Shown piece by piece: positions 45,166-53,767 of a stretch of DNA of 64,000 nt. Under the pieces are notes generated by a model. That model saw only the letters and a list, made by a program, of their open reading frames with translations. It did not search any database and was not told where the DNA came from. The stretch is from positions 62,001 through 126,000 of the forward strand of contig CAKZFX010000021.1 of assembly GCA_936908745.1 (NCBI GenBank), given 5' to 3'. Within the stretch, counting starts at the first letter, position 1; each line of letters begins with the position of its first letter. Source of the DNA: an uncultured Chitinophagaceae bacterium. Lineage in GTDB: Bacteria; Bacteroidota; Bacteroidia; Chitinophagales; Chitinophagaceae. The position numbers and the translations under genes are program-made.

Positions 45166-47156
45166 AGTATGTTTATCTATACATAGTGTTAGCCAGCTTT
45201 TTCATCGTTCAGCAAGCAAACGGGCAGGCTAATTACAGTGTGGATGAACTAAAAGAACAGTTAAGGACAGCCACCGTTGACAGCGAACAGGTCCGCTATC
45301 TATACCGCCTGGGAGATACCTATGTAAATATTGATTTAGAAAAAGCAACCTGGTATGCCGATACTGGCATGCGCAAGGCCGAACAAATAGGCTGGCAAAA
45401 GGGAATAGCGGCATTGAGTTTATTGAAAGGAAATATTTACAATAGAAAAGGGGAAGCCGATGCTGCCTTAGCTCAATATAATAAGGCTTTGGCCATTCAC
45501 CGGAAACGAAAAGACAAAGCCGGCGTGGCTTCTGCGCTCAATGATATTGCGGTCGTGTACCATGACCAGACAGATTATGTGCAGGCGCTGACCTATTATA
45601 ATCAAAGTCTTGACATTGCCAAAGAAATAGCGGATGATAAATTAATAGGCCGGGCCCACCGGAATATCGGTAATATATTTTATGCACAGGGAGATTATGA
45701 TAAAGCCTTGGGTTATTACCAGGTAGCGATGCAGCACTTTATCAAATGGGGAAACAACAAATCCATTGCAGATATCAATGATGCCATTGCCAATGTTTAT
45801 CTTGAAAAGAAAGACTATACAACAGCCGAAGTTTATTACAAAAAAGCATTGGCCATTCACGAAGAAACGAATAATCCTTCGGGTATTGCCTCCGTGTATT
45901 CACACATGGGCCATTTGGAGAAATCAGATCTGAACAAAGCAATGGCTTATAAATTGAAAGCGCAGGCTATCTGGGACACATTGAATCCCCGCGATCCCGG
46001 CTCTGTATTTAATCTTGGCAATATCGGCTACGGCTATTTTGAATTTATAAAAAGAGACACGGCTGGTCAATTATCCAATGCACAGCGGCAGGATTACCTG
46101 CAAAAAGCAACCAGCTATACGAAAAAAAGTATCGCTTATTGTATTGACAACGGCGACAAGGACGGCGAGTCTCATTATTTATTAAACCTTGCAGAAATAA
46201 CTGAACGGCAGGGCAATTATAAAGAGGCGCTGGCATATACCACAAAAAGTTATGCTATTAAGGATTCGCTTTTTTCACAGGAGAATAAGAATAAAATTGC
46301 TGCGCTGGAAAGTGCAAGGGAAATAGAGACACGTGATAAACAAATCAAAATAAATGAGCTTGCTTTAAGCAATGAAAAACGCACCCGTTGGGCCTTGATA
46401 GCCGGCGCCGGATTGTTGCTGGTGATCGGGGCATTATTGTTTTATCAAAACCGCACCCGTCGTAAAACCAACACCACGTTACTTACGCTCAATAATGAAT
46501 TGGACGAAGCCAATAAGATAAAAGCAAGATTCTTTGCCATACTGAGCCATGACCTGCGCAGCCCGGTGGCAAGTCTTGTCAACTATCTCCAGTTGCAGGA
46601 AGAAACGGCAATGAATGCTGCTGATGCAAGTGAATTAAGAACGGAAATAAAAAAATCAGCTTCCGGTTTATTGGAAAACATGGAAACCTTGCTTACATGG
46701 AGCAAGTCGCAAATGGAAAATTTCAAACCTGCTTTCCGGCAAGTGGCTGTTGACAGTCTTTTTGATTATCTCAACACATTTTTTGAAAGAGAAAAAAATA
46801 TCCGTTTCTCTTTTGAGAACGACAATGTTCCTTTTATCAACAGCGATCCGAATTACCTGCAAACCATCATGTATAACCTGACGGCAAATGCAGTGAAAGC
46901 ATTGCAGCAAACAAATGACGCTGCTATCAAATGGAAGGTTTGGAAAGAGAATGATAAAGTCTATTTATCAATCACTGACAATGGCCCGGGTATCAACAGC
47001 GAAGCCACCGGCATTTTGTTCAGGAATGAAACCAGCACCAATAAAAAGACGGGATTTGGTTTACATATCATCCGGGATCTTGCCAAAGCCATACAATGTA
47101 CCGTAAGCATTGATACCGCTAAAAGTAATGGCACACGGTTTATCCTGCAGTTATAA
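45162..47156 (+). CDS. TPR sensor histidine kinase, module 2
   Basis: 664 residues. Signal peptide (about 1-22), TPR array (about 45-380: GNIYNRKGEADAALAQYNKA, GNIFYAQGDYDKALGYYQVA), membrane helix (about 409-428), HisKA with His463 (FFAILSHDLRSPVASL), and ATPase with NLTANAVKAL and TGFGLHIIRD. It matches the module 1 kinase along its length, including the FSQENKNKIAA linker, so the two arose by duplication. The stop directly abuts the opposing envC-like gene. Confidence 0.88.
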   Translation: MKYVYLYIVLASFFIVQQANGQANYSVDELKEQLRTATVDSEQVRYLYRLGDTYVNIDLEKATWYADTGMRKAEQIGWQKGIAALSLLKGNIYNRKGEADAALAQYNKALAIHRKRKDKAGVASALNDIAVVYHDQTDYVQALTYYNQSLDIAKEIADDKLIGRAHRNIGNIFYAQGDYDKALGYYQVAMQHFIKWGNNKSIADINDAIANVYLEKKDYTTAEVYYKKALAIHEETNNPSGIASVYSHMGHLEKSDLNKAMAYKLKAQAIWDTLNPRDPGSVFNLGNIGYGYFEFIKRDTAGQLSNAQRQDYLQKATSYTKKSIAYCIDNGDKDGESHYLLNLAEITERQGNYKEALAYTTKSYAIKDSLFSQENKNKIAALESAREIETRDKQIKINELALSNEKRTRWALIAGAGLLLVIGALLFYQNRTRRKTNTTLLTLNNELDEANKIKARFFAILSHDLRSPVASLVNYLQLQEETAMNAADASELRTEIKKSASGLLENMETLLTWSKSQMENFKPAFRQVAVDSLFDYLNTFFEREKNIRFSFENDNVPFINSDPNYLQTIMYNLTANAVKALQQTNDAAIKWKVWKENDKVYLSITDNGPGINSEATGILFRNETSTNKKTGFGLHIIRDLAKAIQCTVSIDTAKSNGTRFILQL

Positions 47157-48491
47157 CTATCTTTTTAACCAGGATTCAGGATTCACATTGTTTTTTTCAA
47201 TCATCAGGATAAAATCAATCTGTCCTTCGCCTTCTTCATCCTGTCCCGCTTTACCAATCACCTGGCCTGTTGTAACATTAGAACCTTTTTGAACGGAAAC
47301 ACCCGTCAGGTTACTATAGGTAGTAAAGTATTTACCATGTTTGATCGTCACTACCATTCCATCACCAATATTGAACACACCCACCACTTCGCCGGCAAAA
47401 ACAGCTTTTACACTAGCACCTATCTGCGTACCGATAGTGATTCCAGGGTTATCACCCTGTAATGGTGTTCCATCAATTTTATAGGTACCAAAGTGAATCT
47501 TAGTGTAGCCTTTATCAACAGGCCAAGGCAAACGTCCACGGCTTGATGTAAAGTCTTTACCTAATGCTATGTCATTCGCATCATATTCAAGATAGTTGAT
47601 CTTTTTTTCCGGCACTTCTTTCACAGCCGGTTTAGTGGCTGTTCCTTTATTAGGAGTCGTCACCGTTACATCCATATTACCAGGTGTGGCAACAGGTTTA
47701 TTTTTTTCTTCATCTGCTTTCTTCTTAGCGATCGCTGCTTTTGCCCTGTCCTCTTCTTCTTTCTGAATGCGACGAATAATAGCTGTGATCGCATTTTGCA
47801 GGTCCCTGTCTTTTTTCTTCTTAGTCGCTATCTGGTTTTTGAGATCTTTTTCCTGAGCCTTTAATTTGCCCACCACCGCATCTTTCTCCTTACGCTGCAC
47901 ATCCAGCTCGGCTCTTTCTTTGGTCTGGTTTTGCAACGCCACACCTTGCTGATCCTTTCTTGCCACCTGTTGTTGCTTGCGTTTAGCAATCAGCTCTTGT
48001 GTTTCCAAAATCGTACTCACCTGTTTTTGACGATATGTGCGATAACTTTTTAAGTACGTAATTCTTTTTACAGCATCATTAAAACTCGTAGCCGAAAAAA
48101 TGAAGTTCAGGTAATCATAGGAACTCCTGTTTTTGTAAGCATACACAACCGTTCTTGCATACTCGCTTTTCAGCGTGTCCAGTTGTTTTTGCAAACGGTA
48201 TATTTCCAGGTTGCTGAGATACAGTTCATCTTCGATCAATTTTATTTCCTTATTGATCGTACCGATATAACGCTCCTGCAGGTTGATTTTTTTATTGATA
48301 GCGCCTAATTGGCCAAGAGCCTGTTTGCTTTGTCCTTTTACTTTATCATATACTCCCTGGATATCTTTCAGCTCTTTCTGAAGCTGCTGGCGTTCTTTTT
48401 CAAGCTCTGTACGTTCCTGGCTGGGCGGCTGGGCAAACAACACTGTCACCGACGTAATGCAGAGAAGGGAAAACAGGATGTATTTTTTCAT
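47157..48491 (-). CDS. EnvC-like murein hydrolase activator (coiled coil plus LytM)
   Basis: 444 residues. Signal peptide (about 1-21), long coiled coil (about 25-265), Pro/Thr-rich linker, and an M23/LytM domain (about 340-444). The zinc ligands are largely missing: the usual H-x3-D is NPGITIG and the H-x-H strand reads IDFILM, while KHGKYFTTYSNL is kept. It is therefore likely an amidase activator rather than an enzyme, like EnvC. Exported; role in cell separation is inferred. Confidence 0.85.
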   Translation of the reverse strand: MKKYILFSLLCITSVTVLFAQPPSQERTELEKERQQLQKELKDIQGVYDKVKGQSKQALGQLGAINKKINLQERYIGTINKEIKLIEDELYLSNLEIYRLQKQLDTLKSEYARTVVYAYKNRSSYDYLNFIFSATSFNDAVKRITYLKSYRTYRQKQVSTILETQELIAKRKQQQVARKDQQGVALQNQTKERAELDVQRKEKDAVVGKLKAQEKDLKNQIATKKKKDRDLQNAITAIIRRIQKEEEDRAKAAIAKKKADEEKNKPVATPGNMDVTVTTPNKGTATKPAVKEVPEKKINYLEYDANDIALGKDFTSSRGRLPWPVDKGYTKIHFGTYKIDGTPLQGDNPGITIGTQIGASVKAVFAGEVVGVFNIGDGMVVTIKHGKYFTTYSNLTGVSVQKGSNVTTGQVIGKAGQDEEGEGQIDFILMIEKNNVNPESWLKR

Positions 48492-48577
48492 AGTCTGAAA
48501 AGGAAGTTTTGTGAATAAAACAGGGTGCGGATACGTGCCTCGATATAACGGCCTGTTGCAAAATAAATTTTATTCGC

Positions 48578-49405
48578 CTAATTCTGTTTATAATTTTTAG
48601 GCACCGAAAAGGGGAAGCTTAACGTTTCATTAAAACTATATTGCTTGAAATCCATCTTGATATCCAGTTTTTTCTTCTCTGTCACCGATATTCTCCGCTT
48701 GGTGGCAAAGCTGAACCCGGCCTTATTTTCATAGCTGCCATACGTCAGGTAGCAGGTCCGGTTGCGCAGGGCATCCGTATCATCCAGCTTGCTTGATGAT
48801 AAGAGCTTATTGTTTTTATCAACCGTCAACAGGTTTTTAAAGAAATCGCCGATCGTTAATAAAGTAATCGCCTGTTCTGTTTGTGTATACGAAATGAGGT
48901 TGCTGTCAACGAAAACAGGATTACCCAGGAATAAATCCTGTAATGAAGAAAGATCCAGTGGCAAGGCGGTCACTTCCTGCAAATAAGAAACACTGCGGGC
49001 AGTATAAACATTGTTTTGCTTGTCCAAAATTTTTACAGAGTCTTCTGTGATCAATGCTCTTAATCCTTCAATGCCAAGAATAGCCCGGATGGAAATCCAG
49101 ATCACACTGTCTTTTTGCATCCGCACATGCGCCGTTACATTGTATTTTTTTCCGCCGGCATCTTCATAGTCAACATCCACTTTGGCCGAAAAGCTTGAAA
49201 AATCAATATGATTAGCGTTGATCGCATTTACTGTTTCCTGCATAAATCTCACAGAATCTTCTTTAAACGAAGGTTGCTGCGGAACAGTTGATACCACCGT
49301 TGTTGTATCCTTTGGTGCGATCACGGTTTGAATCTTTCTTGTAGAGCGACAAGAAGTGAATAGAAAAGAAGAGGCGAGACAAAATAGAATAAGTATTCTC
49401 AGCAT
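48578..49405 (-). CDS. DUF4292 outer-membrane lipoprotein
   Basis: 275 residues. Lipobox SFLFTSC (Cys at about 19), then a LolA/LolB-like beta sheet pattern: FSSFSAKVDVDYEDAGGKKYNV, WISIRAILGIEGLRALITEDSV. This matches DUF4292 proteins of Bacteroidota, thought to handle lipids or lipoproteins. It lies 9 nt after dut and 86 nt before envC, so the four genes ispF-dut-DUF4292-envC probably form an operon. Confidence 0.78.
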   Translation of the reverse strand: MLRILILFCLASSFLFTSCRSTRKIQTVIAPKDTTTVVSTVPQQPSFKEDSVRFMQETVNAINANHIDFSSFSAKVDVDYEDAGGKKYNVTAHVRMQKDSVIWISIRAILGIEGLRALITEDSVKILDKQNNVYTARSVSYLQEVTALPLDLSSLQDLFLGNPVFVDSNLISYTQTEQAITLLTIGDFFKNLLTVDKNNKLLSSSKLDDTDALRNRTCYLTYGSYENKAGFSFATKRRISVTEKKKLDIKMDFKQYSFNETLSFPFSVPKNYKQN

Positions 49406-49414
49406 TTTATTATT

Positions 49415-49858
49415 TTAATTTTTTCCGGTATGACCAAAGCCGCCTTCGTTGCGTTCTGTCAGATCCAATGATTCAGCAGGCACCCATTTTATTTTATCAA
49501 CGGCCTGTATCACCAACTGGGCGATGCGGTCTCCATGTTGTATGACTTGCTTTTCCTGCGAAAGATTGATCAAAATAATCTTAATTTCTCCGCGGTAGTC
49601 CGCATCAATAGTGCCAGGCGTGTTTAAACAAGTGATCCCTTGCTTGATAGCCAGGCCGCTACGCGGACGGACCTGCACTTCATAACCTTCCGGCAACTGG
49701 ATAAACAGGCCAGTGGGCACGGCTGTTCGCTCCATTGGTTGCAAATAGAGTGCCTCATCCAGGTTTGCCCTCACATCCATTCCAGATGAACCGCTGGTAG
49801 CGTATCCAGGCAATGGATTGGACGATGTATTGATGATTTTTACTTCGATCGGCTGCAT
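49415..49858 (-). CDS. dut: dUTP diphosphatase
   Basis: 147 residues. Hydrolyses dUTP to dUMP, keeping uracil out of DNA and supplying dTMP synthesis. All five trimeric dUTPase motifs can be seen, including [28 protein letters not shown] and the C-terminal [11 protein letters not shown]. Normal size, cytoplasmic. Between ispF (38 nt) and DUF4292 (9 nt). Confidence 0.95.
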   Translation of the reverse strand: MQPIEVKIINTSSNPLPGYATSGSSGMDVRANLDEALYLQPMERTAVPTGLFIQLPEGYEVQVRPRSGLAIKQGITCLNTPGTIDADYRGEIKIILINLSQEKQVIQHGDRIAQLVIQAVDKIKWVPAESLDLTERNEGGFGHTGKN

Positions 49859-49896
49859 GCGTCAAAGATAACTCCTGCGAGCTTGTTATAGATTGA

Positions 49897-50382
49897 TCAA
49901 TGGTCAATTCTCCTGAGCAATACGGTGGCATTGGCCATCAGCCCTTCTTCACGGCCTACAAAACCTAATTTTTCCGTTGTTGTTGCCTTGATGGAAACAT
50001 CTTTTTCTGTCAAACCAACGATGCGGGCAATCACCTGTTGCATGCTGGCAACATGGGGTCTTATTTTCGGTTTTTCAAGGCACAATGTAGAGTCAATGTT
50101 TACCACTTCGTAACCATTTTCGCGGATGATCGCCATGGTTCTTTCCAGCAGTATTTTACTGTCGATATTCTTGTAGGTATTGTCTGTATCGGGAAAATGA
50201 AGGCCGATATCGCCGAGGGCCAATGCGCCCAGCAATGCGTCGCAAATGGCGTGTAATAACACATCGGCATCGCTGTGTCCTACAGCGCCTTTTTCATGCG
50301 GAATTTTAACACCACCGATCCATAGTTCTCTTCCTGCGGCCAATTGATGAAAGTCTGTTCCTGTTCCTATCCTGTATGCCAT
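49897..50382 (-). CDS. ispF: 2-C-methyl-D-erythritol 2,4-cyclodiphosphate synthase
   Basis: 161 residues. It forms the cyclodiphosphate in the MEP isoprenoid pathway. Metal ligands occur in GTGTDFHQL and HSDADVLLHAICDALLGA; later DSTLCLEKPKIRPH, and ATTTEKLGFVGREEG binds the cytidine. Normal size. First gene of the ispF-dut-DUF4292-envC cluster. Confidence 0.95.
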   Translation of the reverse strand: MAYRIGTGTDFHQLAAGRELWIGGVKIPHEKGAVGHSDADVLLHAICDALLGALALGDIGLHFPDTDNTYKNIDSKILLERTMAIIRENGYEVVNIDSTLCLEKPKIRPHVASMQQVIARIVGLTEKDVSIKATTTEKLGFVGREEGLMANATVLLRRIDH

Positions 50383-50420
50383 GCGTTTGATTTATGCTGC
50401 AAATATATTTTGCTTAAAAT

Positions 50421-50452
50421 AAAAGTGTCCTCCGTTTCGGGAGGACACTTTT
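50421..50452 (-). terminator. Terminator after porV
   Basis: Perfect 13-bp stem AAAAGTGTCCTCC/GGAGGACACTTTT with a 6-nt loop. On the minus strand it is followed by a T-rich run. It separates porV from ispF. Confidence 0.85.
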
Positions 50453-50475
50453 AATATCGTTGTGTGTTGTACTAA

Positions 50476-51624
50476 TTATTTTTTAGCAGCACCACCATCG
50501 AAGTCAAAGATTACACCGAAACGCAGTGTGTTTGACAATGGATTGCGGCTAACACCACTTCCTGAAGGTAACAGGTAAGCGAAGTTAAATCCGAAGATGT
50601 TGTATTTCAAACCAGCACCTAAAGTGAAATAACGACGGTTTCCTTTTGATCCATCTTCATGGAAGTAACCAGCACGGAAAGCGAATTGGTTGTTGTACCA
50701 GTATTCAGCACCAACAGAGATCTGGAATTCTCTCAGTTCTTCGTTGAAGCCATCAGGAGCATCACCGAAAGAGCTGAACCAGCTGCTAACAACACCTTTG
50801 CTGCGGTAGTCAGCCAATTCTTGTGGAGTTGGGTTCACCGGAGGTGTAGGAACCAGCAGTTTGTTGATATCTAAACCAAACATGATTTGGTTTTGCTCGT
50901 TGAATTTTTTAGTGTAAGTAGTACCCAGGCCAAGGTTAGCAGGGATAAAGTCTTTTTGGTCAGCGTTATCTGTGTAGGCGATTTTAGCACCCAGGTTAGA
51001 TAATACAGCACCAAAAGTCCAGCCACTACCAGCAGCGCTTTTGTTATCAGCATATAAACCGATATCGCCAGCTACTGAGCTACCAGCTTTGTAGTTGTTG
51101 CCACCAGTTGCACCGCTGGCAAGATCAGAGTTGATGTAACGTAAGTTAACACCCAAACCGATTTTAGAAGAAAGTTTACGAGAGTAACCTACTTCGATTC
51201 CAAACTCACGAGGTTTGAAAGAGTTCAGGTTATTACCGTTTGCATCAGTGAACTGGATGTTACCCAGGCTGAAATAGCGGATACCGCCATGCAAAGCCTG
51301 ATTTTCATCAAACTTATAGTAACCAGTTAATGTAGCAAGAAATACGTCGTTAACTACATCTTTCAACCATGGAGTGTAAGTAGCAGCAACGCCACCTTTA
51401 GATTGGTTGAAAGCAACTTTACCAATATTCCAAAAACCTGCATTTGCATCAGGAGAAGTGGCTACGCCAATGTCTCCCATACCGCCAGCACGGGCATCAG
51501 GTGAAATACGAAGAAAAGGTACAGCTGTTGTAACAACATTGATAGGATCCTGAGCTTTTACATTTGACATAATACCACAAAAAAGCAGGACTCCGGCAGT
51601 TAGTTTTAAAGCAGTTGGTCTCAT
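50476..51624 (-). CDS. porV: Type IX secretion outer-membrane protein PorV (LptO)
   Basis: 382 residues, signal peptide ending around VKAQ. The start of the mature part, AVPFLRISPDARAGGMGDIGVATSPDANA, is the PorV signature. A FadL-like beta barrel follows, ending in FNFAYLLPSGSGVSRNPLSNTLRFGVIFDF. PorV escorts cargo with sorting tails to the PorU sortase. I chose ATG 51624 from the signal peptide. Divergent from gldJ; porU, the usual neighbour, is not between them. Confidence 0.93.
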   Translation of the reverse strand: MRPTALKLTAGVLLFCGIMSNVKAQDPINVVTTAVPFLRISPDARAGGMGDIGVATSPDANAGFWNIGKVAFNQSKGGVAATYTPWLKDVVNDVFLATLTGYYKFDENQALHGGIRYFSLGNIQFTDANGNNLNSFKPREFGIEVGYSRKLSSKIGLGVNLRYINSDLASGATGGNNYKAGSSVAGDIGLYADNKSAAGSGWTFGAVLSNLGAKIAYTDNADQKDFIPANLGLGTTYTKKFNEQNQIMFGLDINKLLVPTPPVNPTPQELADYRSKGVVSSWFSSFGDAPDGFNEELREFQISVGAEYWYNNQFAFRAGYFHEDGSKGNRRYFTLGAGLKYNIFGFNFAYLLPSGSGVSRNPLSNTLRFGVIFDFDGGAAKK

Positions 51625-52115
51625 TAGTATGTGTTTAAATAATGGTGTAAATATATGGTTTTTGACAAAATACAAAACTAAAATATTGAATTTCGCCCCC
51701 CAAAATCAAAAAATGCTACTATTAGATGTTGCTTAACCCGGGGCTTACGTGGATAATGCTGTAAAGATAAGTGCCGCCCCTTCTCATAACAACTAAAAAT
51801 CTGAAAATCTTTACTCAGTATCGCAGGTTGGCTAAATTAACGACGGGTTTCCGGTTATATTGTATAATTTTTAAAAAAAATTTACGCTGAAATGAGCCGA
51901 TACGTCCATGTACCGGCTACATATTATTAATAGTTTTAGTATTGTCCTTTTCAGCGTTCTTTTATATAATAAGGCCTGAAGTGTAATTACTGCTTAAAAA
52001 ACGTAGTTGCCCTTATTGTTTTACTTGATTCTGTAATATATTCGCAGTCCCGGTTTACTTAAAATGCAATATTTTCTTTAAACCGGCGTTAACAATATTC
52101 CAATTCATTAGGTAT
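51625..52115. other. Divergent porV/gldJ intergenic region, no gene seen
   Basis: 491 nt. It must hold both promoters. On the porV side a TATATTTA box (minus strand, about 51652) follows TTTTG at about 17 nt. The gldJ side has no clear TAnnTTTG box. No ORF longer than about a dozen codons, and no repeat or stable hairpin that I can support. Confidence 0.5.
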
Positions 52116-53675
52116 ATGCAAAAAGCAATGAAAGTGAAAAACTTATTTATCCTTTTATCCTGTATCACAGTACTGGCATCCTGTAAAAACGGCGGCCTTT
52201 TCAAGAAAAAACCTGCAAAGTCTGACGTTACAGGCTGGAACTACAACGACAAAAACATGGGTGGCTACCAGGTAGCCAAGTCCAAAGAGCAGGGCCTCGG
52301 CCCCGGTCTTGTATTCGTTGAGGGTGGTACCTTCACGATGGGACAAACCGATGAGGATGTAATGGGCGACTGGAACAATATTCCACGCCGTGTGTCTGTT
52401 CCTTCCTTCTATATTGATAAAACCGAGGTAGCCAACGTACACTACCGCGAATATTTATATTGGCTCAGCCGGGTTTTTGACCCTTCTGACCCTGCCAACC
52501 AGCCGATTCTTGACGCTGCCCTTCCTGATACCCTGGTATGGAGAAGCGAGCTGAGCTACAATGAGCCGCTGGTAGAATTTTACCTGCGTCACCCGGGCTT
52601 TAATGACTACCCCGTGGTAGGTGTTACCTGGAAACAGGCGCATGACTTCTGCTTGTGGAGAGGCGACCGTGTAAACGAAGGCATCCTCCTGCAAAAAGGC
52701 TATATCAACAAACAAGCCCTGCAAGGTCAGCAACAAGAGAACAACTTTACATCTAAATCATACTTATTGGGCCTGTACCAAACAGCCCCTGGTAAAACAG
52801 CTACTTCTAAAAAGAACCCGCTGAAAACAGCACAGGGCCAGCCAAGAACGACTGTAACCATGGAAGATGGCCTGATGCTGCCTGACTACCGTCTGCCATT
52901 TGAAGCAGAGTGGGAATATGCAGCCTATGGCCTGATCAACCAAAACCCCCGTCCTTCTAAAAAAGAAGGCAAAAGAGGTGAGGAATTACAGTCTAATAAA
53001 CAAGTTTACCCTTGGGCACATAACGTAAACGGTCTTCGTGACACACGTCGCGGAAGCTGGCAGGGTACATTCCTGGCGAACTTCAAAAGAGGATCAGGTG
53101 ACGTTGCGGGTGCTGCAGGTGGTCTGAACGACCGTGCTTTCTATACTGCACCTGTAAACTCTTTCTTCCCTAATGGATTTGGTATTTACAACATGGCGGG
53201 TAACGTGAGCGAGTGGGTACAAGACGTGTATCGCCCGATGACGTTGATGGATGCTGATGATGTAGCCCCTTTCCGTGGTAACAAATTCGAGAAACTGTAC
53301 AAAAACGATAACGGTGAATTTGAAGTGGACAGCACGGGCCGTGTGAAAAAAGTAGCGGTTACAGATGCTGAAAGCAAAAACCGTCGTAACTATCAAAGAG
53401 GTAATGTGATCAACTACCTGGATGGTGACTCTTTATCACAAGCTGAATATGGTTATGGTAAAACAACCCTCGTAAGTGATAAATCAAGAGTGTACAAAGG
53501 TGGTAGCTGGAATGATCGTGCTTACTGGTTAAGCCCGGGCGCACGCCGCTTCCTCGAAGAAGACCAGGCGATGAGCACTTTAGGTTTCCGTTGCGCTATG
53601 GACCGTATGGGTAGCCCTGAAGGTAACAAACGCAAAACAGGTCAGTACTACAAAACACGCAGGCAAGGACGTTAA
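52116..53675 (+). CDS. gldJ: Gliding motility lipoprotein GldJ
   Basis: 519 residues. Lipoprotein signal with LASC lipobox. DVTGWNYNDKNMGGYQV then a formylglycine-generating-enzyme-like (SUMF1) fold: FVEGGTFTMGQTDED, FYIDKTEVANVHYREYL, EAEWEYAAYG, NMAGNVSEWVQDVY, VYKGGSWNDRAYWL, STLGFRCAM. The fold is structural here, not catalytic. GldJ is needed for gliding and stabilises GldK of the type IX motor. An alternative start at 52128 (MKVKNLF) is equally plausible. Followed by a terminator. Confidence 0.9.
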   Translation: MQKAMKVKNLFILLSCITVLASCKNGGLFKKKPAKSDVTGWNYNDKNMGGYQVAKSKEQGLGPGLVFVEGGTFTMGQTDEDVMGDWNNIPRRVSVPSFYIDKTEVANVHYREYLYWLSRVFDPSDPANQPILDAALPDTLVWRSELSYNEPLVEFYLRHPGFNDYPVVGVTWKQAHDFCLWRGDRVNEGILLQKGYINKQALQGQQQENNFTSKSYLLGLYQTAPGKTATSKKNPLKTAQGQPRTTVTMEDGLMLPDYRLPFEAEWEYAAYGLINQNPRPSKKEGKRGEELQSNKQVYPWAHNVNGLRDTRRGSWQGTFLANFKRGSGDVAGAAGGLNDRAFYTAPVNSFFPNGFGIYNMAGNVSEWVQDVYRPMTLMDADDVAPFRGNKFEKLYKNDNGEFEVDSTGRVKKVAVTDAESKNRRNYQRGNVINYLDGDSLSQAEYGYGKTTLVSDKSRVYKGGSWNDRAYWLSPGARRFLEEDQAMSTLGFRCAMDRMGSPEGNKRKTGQYYKTRRQGR

Positions 53676-53689
53676 TTCGTTAACTGATA

Positions 53690-53729
53690 AAAAAATCCCG
53701 TCTGGCCTAAGGCCAGACGGGATTTTTTT
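53690..53729 (+). terminator. Strong intrinsic terminator after gldJ
   Basis: Perfect stem ATCCCGTCTGGCC / GGCCAGACGGGAT with loop TAA, preceded by A and followed by T runs; probably works in both directions. Confidence 0.93.
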
Positions 53730-53754
53730 ATGCCCGCATCTGTCAGTGATGGAC

Positions 53755-53762
53755 TACTTTTG
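53755..53762 (+). promoter_or_regulatory. -7 box for murF
   Basis: TACTTTTG matches TAnnTTTG and ends 5 nt before ATG 53768, so the mRNA may be leaderless. Confidence 0.5.
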
Positions 53763-53767
53763 TTTGC

